From JANNSW01 sp031431235 (GTDB lineage Bacteria > Pseudomonadota > Alphaproteobacteria > Rhizobiales > Hyphomicrobiaceae): a stretch of DNA of 19,725 nt. The notes beneath the pieces are model-generated. The model was not told the DNA's origin. It did not search any database and saw only the letters and a list, made by a program, of their open reading frames with translations. The stretch spans positions 1 through 19,725 of the forward strand of contig JANPDA010000365.1 in NCBI GenBank assembly GCA_031431235.1, read 5' to 3'. The position numbers were made by a program, and so were the translations under genes. Below are positions 6,215 to 14,952 of the stretch, piece after piece. Numbering within the stretch: position 1 is the stretch's first letter; the number at the start of each line of letters is the position of its first letter.

Positions 6215-8637
6215 GCTCTGAGCCGGGCATTCGCCGCGTCATAGACGGGCTCGGCGAGGATGCGGGCCTGGTGGCGCGCGCCGAACATGTCGACCTCGAG
6301 CGCCGTGCCGGCCGCGGCGAGTTTTGGCTCCACATAGGCGAAAGCGAGCGATTTGCCGGTTGCAAAGCCGTAGCCGCCCGATGTCGTAATGCCGACCGGC
6401 CGGCCGGCCTGATAGACCGTCTCGTTGCCGAGGCAGTCGGCGTCCGTCGCATCGACCTCGAGATAGACGAGTTTTATGCGCGGGCCCGATTGCTTGGAGG
6501 AGAGCGTCGCCGCCTTGCCGATGAAGCTGTCCTTGCCGAGGTCGACGAAGCGCTCCATGTCGCCTTCGATCAGGGTCACCTCGTTGGTCAGCTCCGAGCC
6601 CATGCCGCGATAAGCCTTCTCCATCCGCAGCGAGTTCATGGCGTAGGTGCCGAAGAGCCCGATGCCGTGGGCCTCGCCCGCTGTCATCAGGGCTTTGAAG
6701 ATCGCTGGCAACCCCGACATCGGCGCATGCAGCTCCCAGCCGAGCTCGCCCACATAGTTGACCCGGAGTGCGCGGGTCGGCACGCCAGCGACCTCGATCT
6801 GCTGGCCGGTCAGCCAGCGGAAGCTCGCATTCGAGAGATCCGCCCTGGTGGCCTGGGCAAGCACGTCGCGGGCGCGTGGGCCGGCGAGCACCAGCGTGCC
6901 GAAATCGTCGGTGATGTCCGTGATCGTCACATCCTCGCCGGGCTTGCGGGCATTCGTCATCAGGCTCATGTCATGGTGCTGGGCAACCGCGGCTGACAGC
7001 ACATAGAAATGATCAGGGCCAAGCCTCGTCACCGTGAACTCGGTCTCGATCCGCCCGCTCTCCGTCAGCATGTGCGCGAGCACGATGCCGCCGATCTTGC
7101 GCGGCATCCGGTTCGACGAGATGCGGTTGAGGAAGCTTTCCGCGTCGCGGCCTTTCACGTCGTATTTCGAGAACGTCGAAAGGTCCATCAGGCCGACGCG
7201 CTCGCGCACCGCCTTGCATTCCTCCCGCACGATCTCGAACCAGTTGGTGCGCCGGTAGCTGTAGTTCTCGCCTGCCCCATTCGGATCGAACCAGCGTGCG
7301 CGCTCCCAGCCGGCGATCTGCTGGAACTGGGCACCCTTGGCAGCAAGCGTATCGTAGAGCGATGATACGCGGACCTTGCGGCCGACCTCATGCTGCATGC
7401 CGGGCGGCATCACCGTATACATGTTCTGATAGTCGTTGATGCTGGTGAGCTTGGCGTAGTCGAGCGTCGCCCAGTTGCCGAACCGGCGTGGGTCGAACTC
7501 GCTCATGTTGATCTCGGCGGCGCCGTGCACCATCCATTCGGCCAGATACTTGCCCATGCCGGCGCCCTGGCAGACGCCGATCGAGACGCCTGCCGCCATC
7601 CAGTAGTTGGGCGCGCCCGGTGCCGGGCCGAGCAGGAAGTTACCGTCGGGCGTATGTGTGATTGCGCCGGAGATGACAGACTTGAGACCCGCCTCCGCGA
7701 ACAGCGGTAGCCGCTCCGTCGCCCGCTCGAGCCAGGGTACCAACCGGTCGAGCTCTGGCGCCACCAGCTCGCTTTCGAAATCCCAGGCGAGCCCGTCGTC
7801 GAAACAGGTGTGCGCCGTCTCCTTCTCATAGGGTCCGATCAGGATGCCGTTCGTCTCCTCGCGCAGATAGCAGTGGCTGTAGGGATCGCGCACGACCGGC
7901 AATTCCTTCGCCATGTCGATCAATTCCTTGATCGGCTCGGTGATGACGTAGTGATGGAGCATGTTGGCGATCGGCACGTTGTGACCGGTCCAGGCGCCGA
8001 CGATGTCGGCATAGGAGCCCGCCGCATTGACCACGTGCTGGCAGAGGACGACGCCCTGCTCAGTCTCCACTCGCCACTCGCCACTCGCCACTCGCGAGAC
8101 ATTGGTCACGCGGTTGCGGCGCGAAACCTTGGCGCCGAGCTTCTTGGCACCGGCCGCCATGGCGAGCGTCACGTCGGCAGGGGCCACATGACCGTCGGTG
8201 ACAGTCAGGAATCCGAGCTTGACGCCGAAGGTCTCGAGGAACGGGTGGTGCTTCTTGATCTCCTCGGGCGAGATCAGATGCGCCTCGTAGTCGAGGAGCT
8301 TGCTCATGGCATGCACGCGCTTGAACCAGTCTGCCTCCTCGTGGGAGATCGCGAGCCGGATGCCGCCGCAGCCGTGCCAGGAGACGGCCTGTCCGGTCAG
8401 CGCCTCGAGCTTGGGATAGAGCTCGGTGCCATAGACGTGGATCTTGGAGAGCGAGTAGGAGCCGTTGAAATGGGGGCACTGACCCGCCGCGTGCCAGGTC
8501 GACCCCGACGTCAGCTCGCCCTTCTCGATGAGCAGGACGTCGGTCCAGCCTTCGAGTGCCAGGTGATAGAGCAATCCCACCCCGACGATGCCGCCGCCGA
8601 CAATGACGACGCGGGCATGGCTTGGCAGATCCGGCAT
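6211..8637 (-). CDS. Dimethylglycine/sarcosine dehydrogenase-like flavoprotein with GcvT domain
   Basis: This 808-residue protein is a full-length member of the GcvT-fused FAD dehydrogenase family. VVIVGGGIVGVGLLYHLALEG begins at residue 10, followed by SGSTWHAAG with the FAD-linking His49, an FAO-type middle region (RVGLMDLSTFSKYDVKG), and a well-conserved folate-binding domain containing YVGELGWE (628-635) and NSLRMEKAYRGMG. It should oxidise an N-methyl amine or methylated amino acid and pass the carbon to tetrahydrofolate. The ATG at 8637 is chosen over upstream codons because AGGAGG sits five bases before it and the Rossmann motif follows directly. It converges with the other flavoprotein, and the two stops share CTAG at 6211-6214. 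Residues 182-191 are encoded by a four-fold 7-bp tandem repeat. It is probably transcribed on its own from the 8638-8786 intergenic region. Confidence 0.92.
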   Translation of the reverse strand: MPDLPSHARVVIVGGGIVGVGLLYHLALEGWTDVLLIEKGELTSGSTWHAAGQCPHFNGSYSLSKIHVYGTELYPKLEALTGQAVSWHGCGGIRLAISHEEADWFKRVHAMSKLLDYEAHLISPEEIKKHHPFLETFGVKLGFLTVTDGHVAPADVTLAMAAGAKKLGAKVSRRNRVTNVSRVASGEWRVETEQGVVLCQHVVNAAGSYADIVGAWTGHNVPIANMLHHYVITEPIKELIDMAKELPVVRDPYSHCYLREETNGILIGPYEKETAHTCFDDGLAWDFESELVAPELDRLVPWLERATERLPLFAEAGLKSVISGAITHTPDGNFLLGPAPGAPNYWMAAGVSIGVCQGAGMGKYLAEWMVHGAAEINMSEFDPRRFGNWATLDYAKLTSINDYQNMYTVMPPGMQHEVGRKVRVSSLYDTLAAKGAQFQQIAGWERARWFDPNGAGENYSYRRTNWFEIVREECKAVRERVGLMDLSTFSKYDVKGRDAESFLNRISSNRMPRKIGGIVLAHMLTESGRIETEFTVTRLGPDHFYVLSAAVAQHHDMSLMTNARKPGEDVTITDITDDFGTLVLAGPRARDVLAQATRADLSNASFRWLTGQQIEVAGVPTRALRVNYVGELGWELHAPMSGLPAIFKALMTAGEAHGIGLFGTYAMNSLRMEKAYRGMGSELTNEVTLIEGDMERFVDLGKDSFIGKAATLSSKQSGPRIKLVYLEVDATDADCLGNETVYQAGRPVGITTSGGYGFATGKSLAFAYVEPKLAAAGTALEVDMFGARHQARILAEPVYDAANARLRA
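8067..8094. repeat. 7-bp tandem repeat (ccactcg) x4 inside a coding region
   Basis: Four perfect copies of ccactcg lie inside the leftward flavoprotein gene and encode RVASGEWRV (residues 182-190). The unit is not a multiple of three, so gain or loss of one unit would shift the frame. Similar GCGAGTG-type heptads are common in intergenic DNA of some alphaproteobacteria (from memory), so this could also be a chance or captured repeat. Confidence 0.85.
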
Positions 8638-8642
8638 TTCTT

Positions 8643-8648
8643 CCTCCT
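8643..8648 (-). promoter_or_regulatory. Ribosome binding site of the leftward flavoprotein gene
   Basis: A perfect AGGAGG on the minus strand ends 5 bases before the ATG at 8637. It decides the start against in-frame codons further upstream. Confidence 0.75.
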
Positions 8649-8737
8649 GCGAACGAGCCTCGTCCCTCTGATAGCCGGTCGGGAAGGATTTGCGAAGCAA
8701 AGGAGCATTTGCGGCAGCGCCAGTCCGTGTGAGTACC

Positions 8738-8753
8738 CTGGGAGCCCTCCCAG
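8738..8753. repeat. Perfect short palindrome in the divergent intergenic region
   Basis: CTGGGAG-CC-CTCCCAG is a perfect 7+7 inverted repeat in the 149-bp gap between the divergent flavoprotein and Rpn genes. It could be an operator or a hairpin in the Rpn leader; nothing in the sequence decides between these. Confidence 0.45.
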
Positions 8754-8786
8754 TGGACGAGAAGCAAGCTTTGGCGAGCATTGGGA

Positions 8787-9815
8787 ATGCCCAAGCTGCC
8801 AGAATCCCGACGACCGCGCACGAGCCCTCATGATGCCTATTTCAAGCGGCTCATGAGCGTCACAGCCAATGCCGACCGGTTCATCCGGGAGCGCTTGCCG
8901 CCCGAAATGGCGTCGCTGCTGCACCCCGAGCCACCGACGCTGGTGCGAGGCTCCTTCGTCGGCTCGAGGCTCGACCGCGCGTTCACCGATTTGCTGTTCA
9001 GCGTGCGCCTTGCCGATGTTGCCGGCACGGCAGCAGGCAGACACGTCCTGGTGCACATTCTGTTCGAGCACAAGAGCGCCGCCGATCGGCTGACGCGCCT
9101 GCAACTGTGGCGCTACATGGGGCAGATCTGGGAATGGTGGCAGCGCAATGCGAGGCGGCAGCTGGGGGCGTCGGCAATGCCGCCGCTGATCATCCCGATC
9201 GTTGTTCACCATGGCGCCGAGCCGTGGCCGCACTCGACCGCCTTCGAGGATCTGTTCGGTGCGACTCCCCCCATCCTCTCGCCCGTCGTGCCGAGGTTCC
9301 GCCACGTGCTGGTCGATTTGGCCAGGATCGCGGACGATGAGCTGTCGCGCGATCCGCAGCTGCGAGCAGAGTTGCTGGTCCTGAAACGCATCCAATGGCC
9401 CGACCTCGCCCTTCACGTGGAGAGCCTGTTGATCGAGATCCTGGTGCTCGACGAGGTGGCATTGGAGACAGCGCTCGACTATATTGCCGGAAAGCTCGGG
9501 TCCGTCGAGATCGACGTGGCGCTGGAGCAAGTGATAGCCAGACGTGGAGGCGAGAGAATGGTCGGGTACGTGGAGAGCCTCAGGCAGAAGTATCGGGCCG
9601 AGGCAAAGGCCGAAGGCAAGGCAGAAGGCAAAGCAGAAGGCAAGGCCGAGACATTGGCCAAACTGCTGACGCGCCGCTTCGGGCCGCTGTCCGAGGATGC
9701 CCGCCAGCGCATCGCGGATGCCGACACCAAGGCTCTCGACCGCTGGCTCGACCGCGTCCTCGATGCGAGCGATCTCGACGACGTGCTCGGGGGCCGGCGG
9801 AAGAAGCAAGGCTGA
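8787..9815 (+). CDS. Rpn/YhgA-like PD-(D/E)XK nuclease family protein (putative transposase_31)
   Basis: This 342-residue protein belongs to the Rpn (recombination-promoting nuclease) family, whose E. coli members cut DNA and raise RecA-independent recombination. The family start HDAYFKRLMS is present. The nuclease core has Asp68 in TDLLFSV and a complete E94-H-K96 in ILFEHKSA, followed by LQLWRYMGQIWEWW. Many relatives carry E-x-Q here, so this copy looks catalytically intact. Residues 271-288 are an AEGK-type repeat, also common before the C-terminal helical region of this family. The ATG at 8787 is preferred; an in-frame TTG at 8781 is possible and neither has a clear Shine-Dalgarno. The ATG lies within overlapping small hairpins (GCATT-GGG-AATGC, 8778-8790). 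No transposase or inverted ends flank it, so it appears to be a stand-alone accessory gene that ends convergent to asd. Confidence 0.85.
   Translation: MPKLPESRRPRTSPHDAYFKRLMSVTANADRFIRERLPPEMASLLHPEPPTLVRGSFVGSRLDRAFTDLLFSVRLADVAGTAAGRHVLVHILFEHKSAADRLTRLQLWRYMGQIWEWWQRNARRQLGASAMPPLIIPIVVHHGAEPWPHSTAFEDLFGATPPILSPVVPRFRHVLVDLARIADDELSRDPQLRAELLVLKRIQWPDLALHVESLLIEILVLDEVALETALDYIAGKLGSVEIDVALEQVIARRGGERMVGYVESLRQKYRAEAKAEGKAEGKAEGKAETLAKLLTRRFGPLSEDARQRIADADTKALDRWLDRVLDASDLDDVLGGRRKKQG
9597..9650 (+). repeat. 12-bp coding tandem repeat (AEGK) in the Rpn-like gene
   Basis: Degenerate 12-bp units (gcagaaggcaag-like) encode repeated Ala-Glu-Gly-Lys. The unit keeps the frame, so copy-number changes would only alter linker length between the nuclease core and the C-terminal part. 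Confidence 0.75.
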
Positions 9816-9831
9816 GGCCGGATCACCGGCC
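9816..9831. terminator. Hairpin between convergent Rpn-like gene and asd
   Basis: GGCCGG-ATCA-CCGGCC is a perfect 6-bp stem with a 4-base loop starting directly after the Rpn stop, in the 27-bp gap between two convergent genes. The position fits a two-way terminator, but there is no T-run on either side, so the function is inferred. Confidence 0.45.
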
Positions 9832-9842
9832 CCAGCCGGCTC

Positions 9843-10880
9843 TCACGCCGCCCGCTTCACCAGATTGCGGTTGATCATGCACTCGGCAATCTGGATGGCG
9901 TTGAGCGCGGCGCCCTTGCGCAGATTGTCGGAGACGACCCAGATCGACAGGCCGTTCTCGACGGTCGAATCCTCGCGGATTCGGCTCACATAGGTCGCGT
10001 ACTCGCCGACGCACTCGACGGGCGTCATGTACCCGCCGGCCTCGCGCTTGTCGTAGACCATGATGCCGGGAGCCGACCTGAGGATCTCTCTGGCCTCCTC
10101 GGCCGAGATCGGATGCTCGAACTCGATGTTGATGGCTTCCGCATGACCGACGAACACGGGCACCCGCACGCAGGTCGCGGTCACCTTGATCTTGGGATCG
10201 AGGATCTTCTTGGTTTCGGCGACCATCTTCCATTCCTCCTTCGTGTACCCGTCCTCCATGAAGACGTCGATGTGGGGAATGACGTTGAAGGCGATCTGCT
10301 TTGGAAATTTCCGCGGCCCCACGTCCGTGCCCGGCACGTACTTCGACTTGGTCTGGTCGAACAGCTCGGTCATGGCGTCCTTGCCGGCACCCGAGACCGA
10401 CTGGTAGGTCGCGACCACCACCCGCTTGATGTTCGCCTTGTCGTGCAACGGCTTCAAAGCGACCACCATCTGGGCGGTCGAGCAGTTGGGATTGGCGATG
10501 ATGTTCTTCTTCCGGAACCCCTCGACCGCATCGGGGTTGACCTCAGGCACCACCAGCGGCACGTCGTGGTCGTAGCGCCAGCAGGACGAGTTGTCGATCA
10601 CGACCGAGCCCGACCGGCCGATGCGCGGGCTCCAGTCCTTGGAGATGGCGGAGCCCGCCGACATGAAGGTGAAATCGGTCTTGCCGAAATCGAACGTTTC
10701 CAGGTCTTTGCACTTGAGCGTCTTGTCGCCGAACGAGACCTCGGTGCCGAGCGATCGGCGCGACGCGATGGCGTAAACCTCGGAGACGGGAAACTCCCGC
10801 TCGGCGAGGATGTTCAGCATCTCGCGGCCGACATTGCCGGTAGCTCCGACGACCGCGACGCGAAAGCCATTCTGGCTCAT
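9843..10880 (-). CDS. asd: Aspartate-semialdehyde dehydrogenase
   Basis: This 345-residue enzyme reduces aspartyl phosphate to aspartate semialdehyde with NADPH, the branch point to lysine/diaminopimelate, threonine and methionine. It shows the NADP-binding GATGNVG (12-18), the phosphate-contacting region SSCWRYD, the catalytic Cys133 in NPNCSTAQ, and the substrate Arg239 and catalytic His246 in RVPVFVGHAE. All key residues are present and the length is normal for the family. The ATG at 10880 is preceded by GAGGA at 10888-10892 with 7 bases between; a TTG two codons upstream is less likely. An 8-bp hairpin lies just upstream of this Shine-Dalgarno in the leader. The gene is transcribed divergently from the DUF1185 gene. 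The identification is secure. Confidence 0.97.
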   Translation of the reverse strand: MSQNGFRVAVVGATGNVGREMLNILAEREFPVSEVYAIASRRSLGTEVSFGDKTLKCKDLETFDFGKTDFTFMSAGSAISKDWSPRIGRSGSVVIDNSSCWRYDHDVPLVVPEVNPDAVEGFRKKNIIANPNCSTAQMVVALKPLHDKANIKRVVVATYQSVSGAGKDAMTELFDQTKSKYVPGTDVGPRKFPKQIAFNVIPHIDVFMEDGYTKEEWKMVAETKKILDPKIKVTATCVRVPVFVGHAEAINIEFEHPISAEEAREILRSAPGIMVYDKREAGGYMTPVECVGEYATYVSRIREDSTVENGLSIWVVSDNLRKGAALNAIQIAECMINRNLVKRAA

Positions 10881-10899
10881 GTGCAAGTCCTCAAATCAG

Positions 10900-10919
10900 C
10901 GGAGAGCTCATGCTCTCCG
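10900..10919. promoter_or_regulatory. Perfect hairpin/palindrome in the asd leader
   Basis: CGGAGAGC-TCAT-GCTCTCCG is a perfect 8-bp stem with a 4-base loop. It lies 7 bases upstream of the asd Shine-Dalgarno (10888-10892) and within the divergent asd/DUF1185 gap. It could be a leader hairpin affecting asd translation, or a dimeric operator. No known riboswitch core was recognised. Confidence 0.45.
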
Positions 10920-11034
10920 AGCCGCGTGAGCTAAACGGAAACGGGAGCGGGCGCAAGGCGCGAGCTCGATGTTCTCCCGTTGTCTGCATTGCGGCCCTTC
11001 CCCGGTTCTGGCTAGGGTGAGGGCAGCAGAAGTT

Positions 11035-11039
11035 GGAGG
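11035..11039 (+). promoter_or_regulatory. Ribosome binding site of the DUF1185 gene
   Basis: GGAGG lies 8 bases before the ATG at 11048. It excludes the in-frame TTG at 11033, which overlaps this site. Confidence 0.7.
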
Positions 11040-11047
11040 GTAAGGTG

Positions 11048-11635
11048 ATGTCGGCTCAAATCCGCAAGATCGTGACGACGACCGAGACGACGCTGATCGA
11101 GGGCGGCAAGGCGGCCGGCCAGCCGTTGAAGCTGTTTGGAGCGGCGGCGGTCGTGAAGAATCCCTGGGCCGGGCGTGGGTTCGTGGAGGACCTTGGCCCC
11201 GAGATCCTGGCGATCGCGCCGGTGCTGGGTGAGCTGCTGGTTGCTCAGATGCTGGCGCTCGCGGGCTCGGGCGCGGCGATCGAGGGCTATGGCAAGGCCG
11301 CGATCGTGGGCACGGCGGGTGAGATCGAGCACGCCTCCGCCCTCATCCACACACTGAAATTCGGCAACCTCTATCGCAAGGCGGTGGGCGCGGAAACCTA
11401 TCTCGCCTTCACCAATCTGCGCGGCGGCCCCGGTACGGCACTGATGATCCCGCTGATGCACAAGATCGATGCGGGCAAGCGCTCGCACTATCTGACGGTC
11501 CATTTCGCGATCCCCGACGCGCCGGCGCCCGACGAGATCGTGGTCGCGCTCGGCGCTTCCATCGGTGGCCGGCCGCATCACCGCATCGGCGACCGCTACC
11601 AGGATCTGAAGGAGATGGGGTCCACCACCGGCTGA
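11048..11635 (+). CDS. Amino acid synthesis family protein (DUF1185)
   Basis: This 195-residue protein resembles the family called amino acid synthesis proteins (Pfam AA_synth, formerly DUF1185), recognised here from overall sequence rather than a catalytic motif. Stretches that look typical are the N-terminal IRKIVTTTETTLIEGG, then AVVKNPWAG, GYGKAAIVGTAGEIEHA, NLRGGPGTALMIPL and GGRPHHRIGDR. Relatives are often next to amidohydrolases, flavin monooxygenases or transporters and the biochemical role is not established. It may be a small, possibly oligomeric, enzyme of amino acid or pyrimidine-type metabolism. It is divergent from asd and is followed 102 bases later by the cyclopropane synthase gene, which has its own candidate promoter, so it is probably monocistronic. 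No signal peptide or membrane segment is visible. Confidence 0.75.
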   Translation: MSAQIRKIVTTTETTLIEGGKAAGQPLKLFGAAAVVKNPWAGRGFVEDLGPEILAIAPVLGELLVAQMLALAGSGAAIEGYGKAAIVGTAGEIEHASALIHTLKFGNLYRKAVGAETYLAFTNLRGGPGTALMIPLMHKIDAGKRSHYLTVHFAIPDAPAPDEIVVALGASIGGRPHHRIGDRYQDLKEMGSTTG

Positions 11636-11672
11636 CCCGGCGCCAGCCCCGGCGGGCCGCAAGCGCATTTTG

Positions 11673-11700
11673 TTGCAAAAATCGCACATTCCGGTAAAAA
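11673..11700 (+). promoter_or_regulatory. Candidate sigma-70-type promoter of the cyclopropane synthase gene
   Basis: TTGCAA (11673-11678) and TAAAAA (11695-11700) are 16 bases apart in a short A+T-rich patch within otherwise GC-rich DNA, just upstream of the cfa-type gene. Fit to the -35 consensus is fair and to the -10 weak, so this is a prediction only. Confidence 0.4.
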
Positions 11701-11723
11701 TCTCCTCGTGCGCTCAATCCTGC

Positions 11724-11729
11724 GAGGAG
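11724..11729 (+). promoter_or_regulatory. Ribosome binding site deciding the GTG start of the cyclopropane synthase
   Basis: GAGGAG lies 8 bases before GTG at 11738. It argues for that start over the in-frame GTG at 11708, which lacks such a site. Confidence 0.65.
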
Positions 11730-11737
11730 TCGGGTCC

Positions 11738-12991
11738 GTGTTCGCGCTCAGTGCGTTGTTCGGTCGCGTTATCCGTCACGGCGAGTTGACCGTCGTCGAC
11801 CACCTGGGCCGCAGCCATCGCTTTGGCTCGCCCGGCGCCAGTCCGGCAGTGACGATGCGCCTCACCGACCCCGCGCTCTACCGGAAAATCGGCCTCAATC
11901 CCAATCTCGAGATCGGCAACGCCTATGTGGACGGCACGCTCGTCGTCGAGCAGGGGGGCCTCGCGCAATTGCTCGAGATCCTGATGGCGGCGAGCAATGT
12001 GATCGACAACAGCCGTCTGGGCTCGATGTTGCGGATCTGGGAGGAGGTGCGCCGGCTCCCTGCGGTCGTCAATCCGGTCGGGCGCGCACAGAAGAACGTC
12101 GCCCACCACTACGATCTCTCGGGAAAGCTCTACGACCTCTTCCTCGATAGCGACCGGCAGTATTCCTGTGCCTATTTCGCGGACGCCGGCGATGACATCG
12201 AGGCGGCACAGCTGCGCAAGAAGCAGCACCTCGCGGCCAAGCTCGACTTGAAGCCAGGCCAATCCGTGCTCGATATCGGCTGCGGCTGGGGCGGGCTCGC
12301 GCTCTTCCTCGCCCGCGAGTTCAAGGTGAAGGTGACGGGCCTGACGCTCTCGGTCGAGCAGTACCGGATGGCGCAAGAGCGGGCGCGCCAGCAGGGGCTC
12401 GCGGACCGCGTCGAGTTCAAGCTGCTCGACTATCGGCTGGAAACCCGGACCTATGACCGGATCGTTTCGGTCGGCATGTTCGAGCACGTCGGGCGCCCGC
12501 ACTTCCAGCAGTTTTTCGCCAAAGTGAAGGCGCTGCTCGCCGAGGATGGCGTGGCCGTCATTCACACCATCGGCAAGACGAGCCGGCCATCCCCGATCAA
12601 TGTCTGGATCCGGCGCAACATCTTCCCCGGCGCGTACCTGCCGGCGCTGTCCCAGCTCACGCCGAAATTCGAAAAACTCGATCTCTGGCTGACGGACTTC
12701 GAGAACCTGAGATTGCATTATGCCGAGACGCTGAAAGCCTGGAACCAGCGCTTCCAGGCGAACCGTGCAAAGGCAGCCGAGCTCTACGACGAGCGGTTCT
12801 GCCGGATGTGGGAGTTCTATCTGCTCGCCTGTGAGGCCGGTTTTCGCACCGGCGGCCTCACCGTCTTCCAGCTGCAACTGACCAAGTGCATCGACACTCT
12901 GCCGATCACGCGCGACTACATGTTCGAGGCCGAGCAGAGGATGCGGATGCGCGAGCACGAGGCTATGCGCCCGCGGCTTGCCGGCGAATAG
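11738..12991 (+). CDS. cfa: Cyclopropane-fatty-acyl-phospholipid synthase family methyltransferase
   Basis: This 417-residue enzyme should transfer a methylene group from S-adenosylmethionine to cis double bonds of membrane phospholipid acyl chains, forming cyclopropane rings during stress or stationary phase. The SAM site VLDIGCGWGG is at residues 177-186. Residues matching the E. coli active site are present: Glu249 in GMFEHVG, His276 in VIHTIG and Cys365 in LACEAGFRTG. The N-terminal region (LFGRVIRHGELTVVDHLGRSHRFG) is the lipid-binding extension of the longer alphaproteobacterial type. GTG at 11738 is chosen for its Shine-Dalgarno and because family similarity starts there. Several cfa-like paralogues often coexist in such genomes and some modify other lipids, so the symbol marks the family. 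It is likely transcribed alone. Confidence 0.9.
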   Translation: MFALSALFGRVIRHGELTVVDHLGRSHRFGSPGASPAVTMRLTDPALYRKIGLNPNLEIGNAYVDGTLVVEQGGLAQLLEILMAASNVIDNSRLGSMLRIWEEVRRLPAVVNPVGRAQKNVAHHYDLSGKLYDLFLDSDRQYSCAYFADAGDDIEAAQLRKKQHLAAKLDLKPGQSVLDIGCGWGGLALFLAREFKVKVTGLTLSVEQYRMAQERARQQGLADRVEFKLLDYRLETRTYDRIVSVGMFEHVGRPHFQQFFAKVKALLAEDGVAVIHTIGKTSRPSPINVWIRRNIFPGAYLPALSQLTPKFEKLDLWLTDFENLRLHYAETLKAWNQRFQANRAKAAELYDERFCRMWEFYLLACEAGFRTGGLTVFQLQLTKCIDTLPITRDYMFEAEQRMRMREHEAMRPRLAGE

Positions 12992-13416
12992 CCGGGGCGA
13001 TTGCGCGAATGAATCGTAAGGCCGCGCCCCGAAACGACTGCTCCGTCTTCCCGGGCGTTCGAAGCCCCCGCATTCAGCCGGGGCGGAGATCGACCCGGGA
13101 TCCAGGGCCCGGACGGGCCAGTCCCCCGACGAGATCGTGCGAGTTGTTGTGCGTTCGGCCGAAGACGGCGGGGCGAGAAATGGGCTCGATGAAACCGCTT
13201 CACTTGTTTTCGCGGGCGTCCTGAGGGCGACGAGCCGATCGCTCCTTCGTGCCATCAGCCGATGTCCTGGGCGATTGGGTTTCGAGTACCCTCCATCCCC
13301 CGAATCGATCTAGGAAATGCACCACGCGCAAGCGAAAAACTCCTGCCCTGTGCATTGCGGGGATGGCCGCAAGGTCACCTCCTGCAAGCGGGCCCAAATC
13401 GGCTAAGCCTTACCCC
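12992..13416. other. 425-bp intergenic region with degenerate palindromic repeats
   Basis: No convincing gene is visible here. Directly after the cfa stop, CGGGGCG (12993-12999) can pair with CGCCCCG (13025-13031), a possible terminator without a T-run. From about 13045 to 13119 the DNA holds CCCGGG-flanked inverted sequence ending in cgacccgggatccagg and GGCCC-GGAC-GGGCC (13106-13119). This looks like a worn copy of an alphaproteobacterial palindromic intergenic repeat. The rest up to dnaB has no clear promoter or Shine-Dalgarno. Any dnaB promoter must lie here. Confidence 0.5.

Positions 13417-14948
<1,532 letters not shown>

Positions 14949-14952
<4 letters not shown>

Noticed and set aside
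4999..6996. Plus-strand open frame of 665 codons
   Set aside because: It runs out of frame through the flavoprotein and then antisense through its paralogue; the translation is Arg/Pro-rich shadow sequence.
8067..8094. CRISPR-like or VNTR array
   Set aside because: The repeats are adjacent 7-mers without spacers and lie within a coding region.
8787..9815. Active transposon around the transposase_31 annotation
   Set aside because: The family name is historical; no terminal inverted repeats or target duplications are visible around the gene.
11714..13255. Long open frame on the minus strand across the cfa region
   Set aside because: It is antisense to the cyclopropane synthase and has no recognisable domain.
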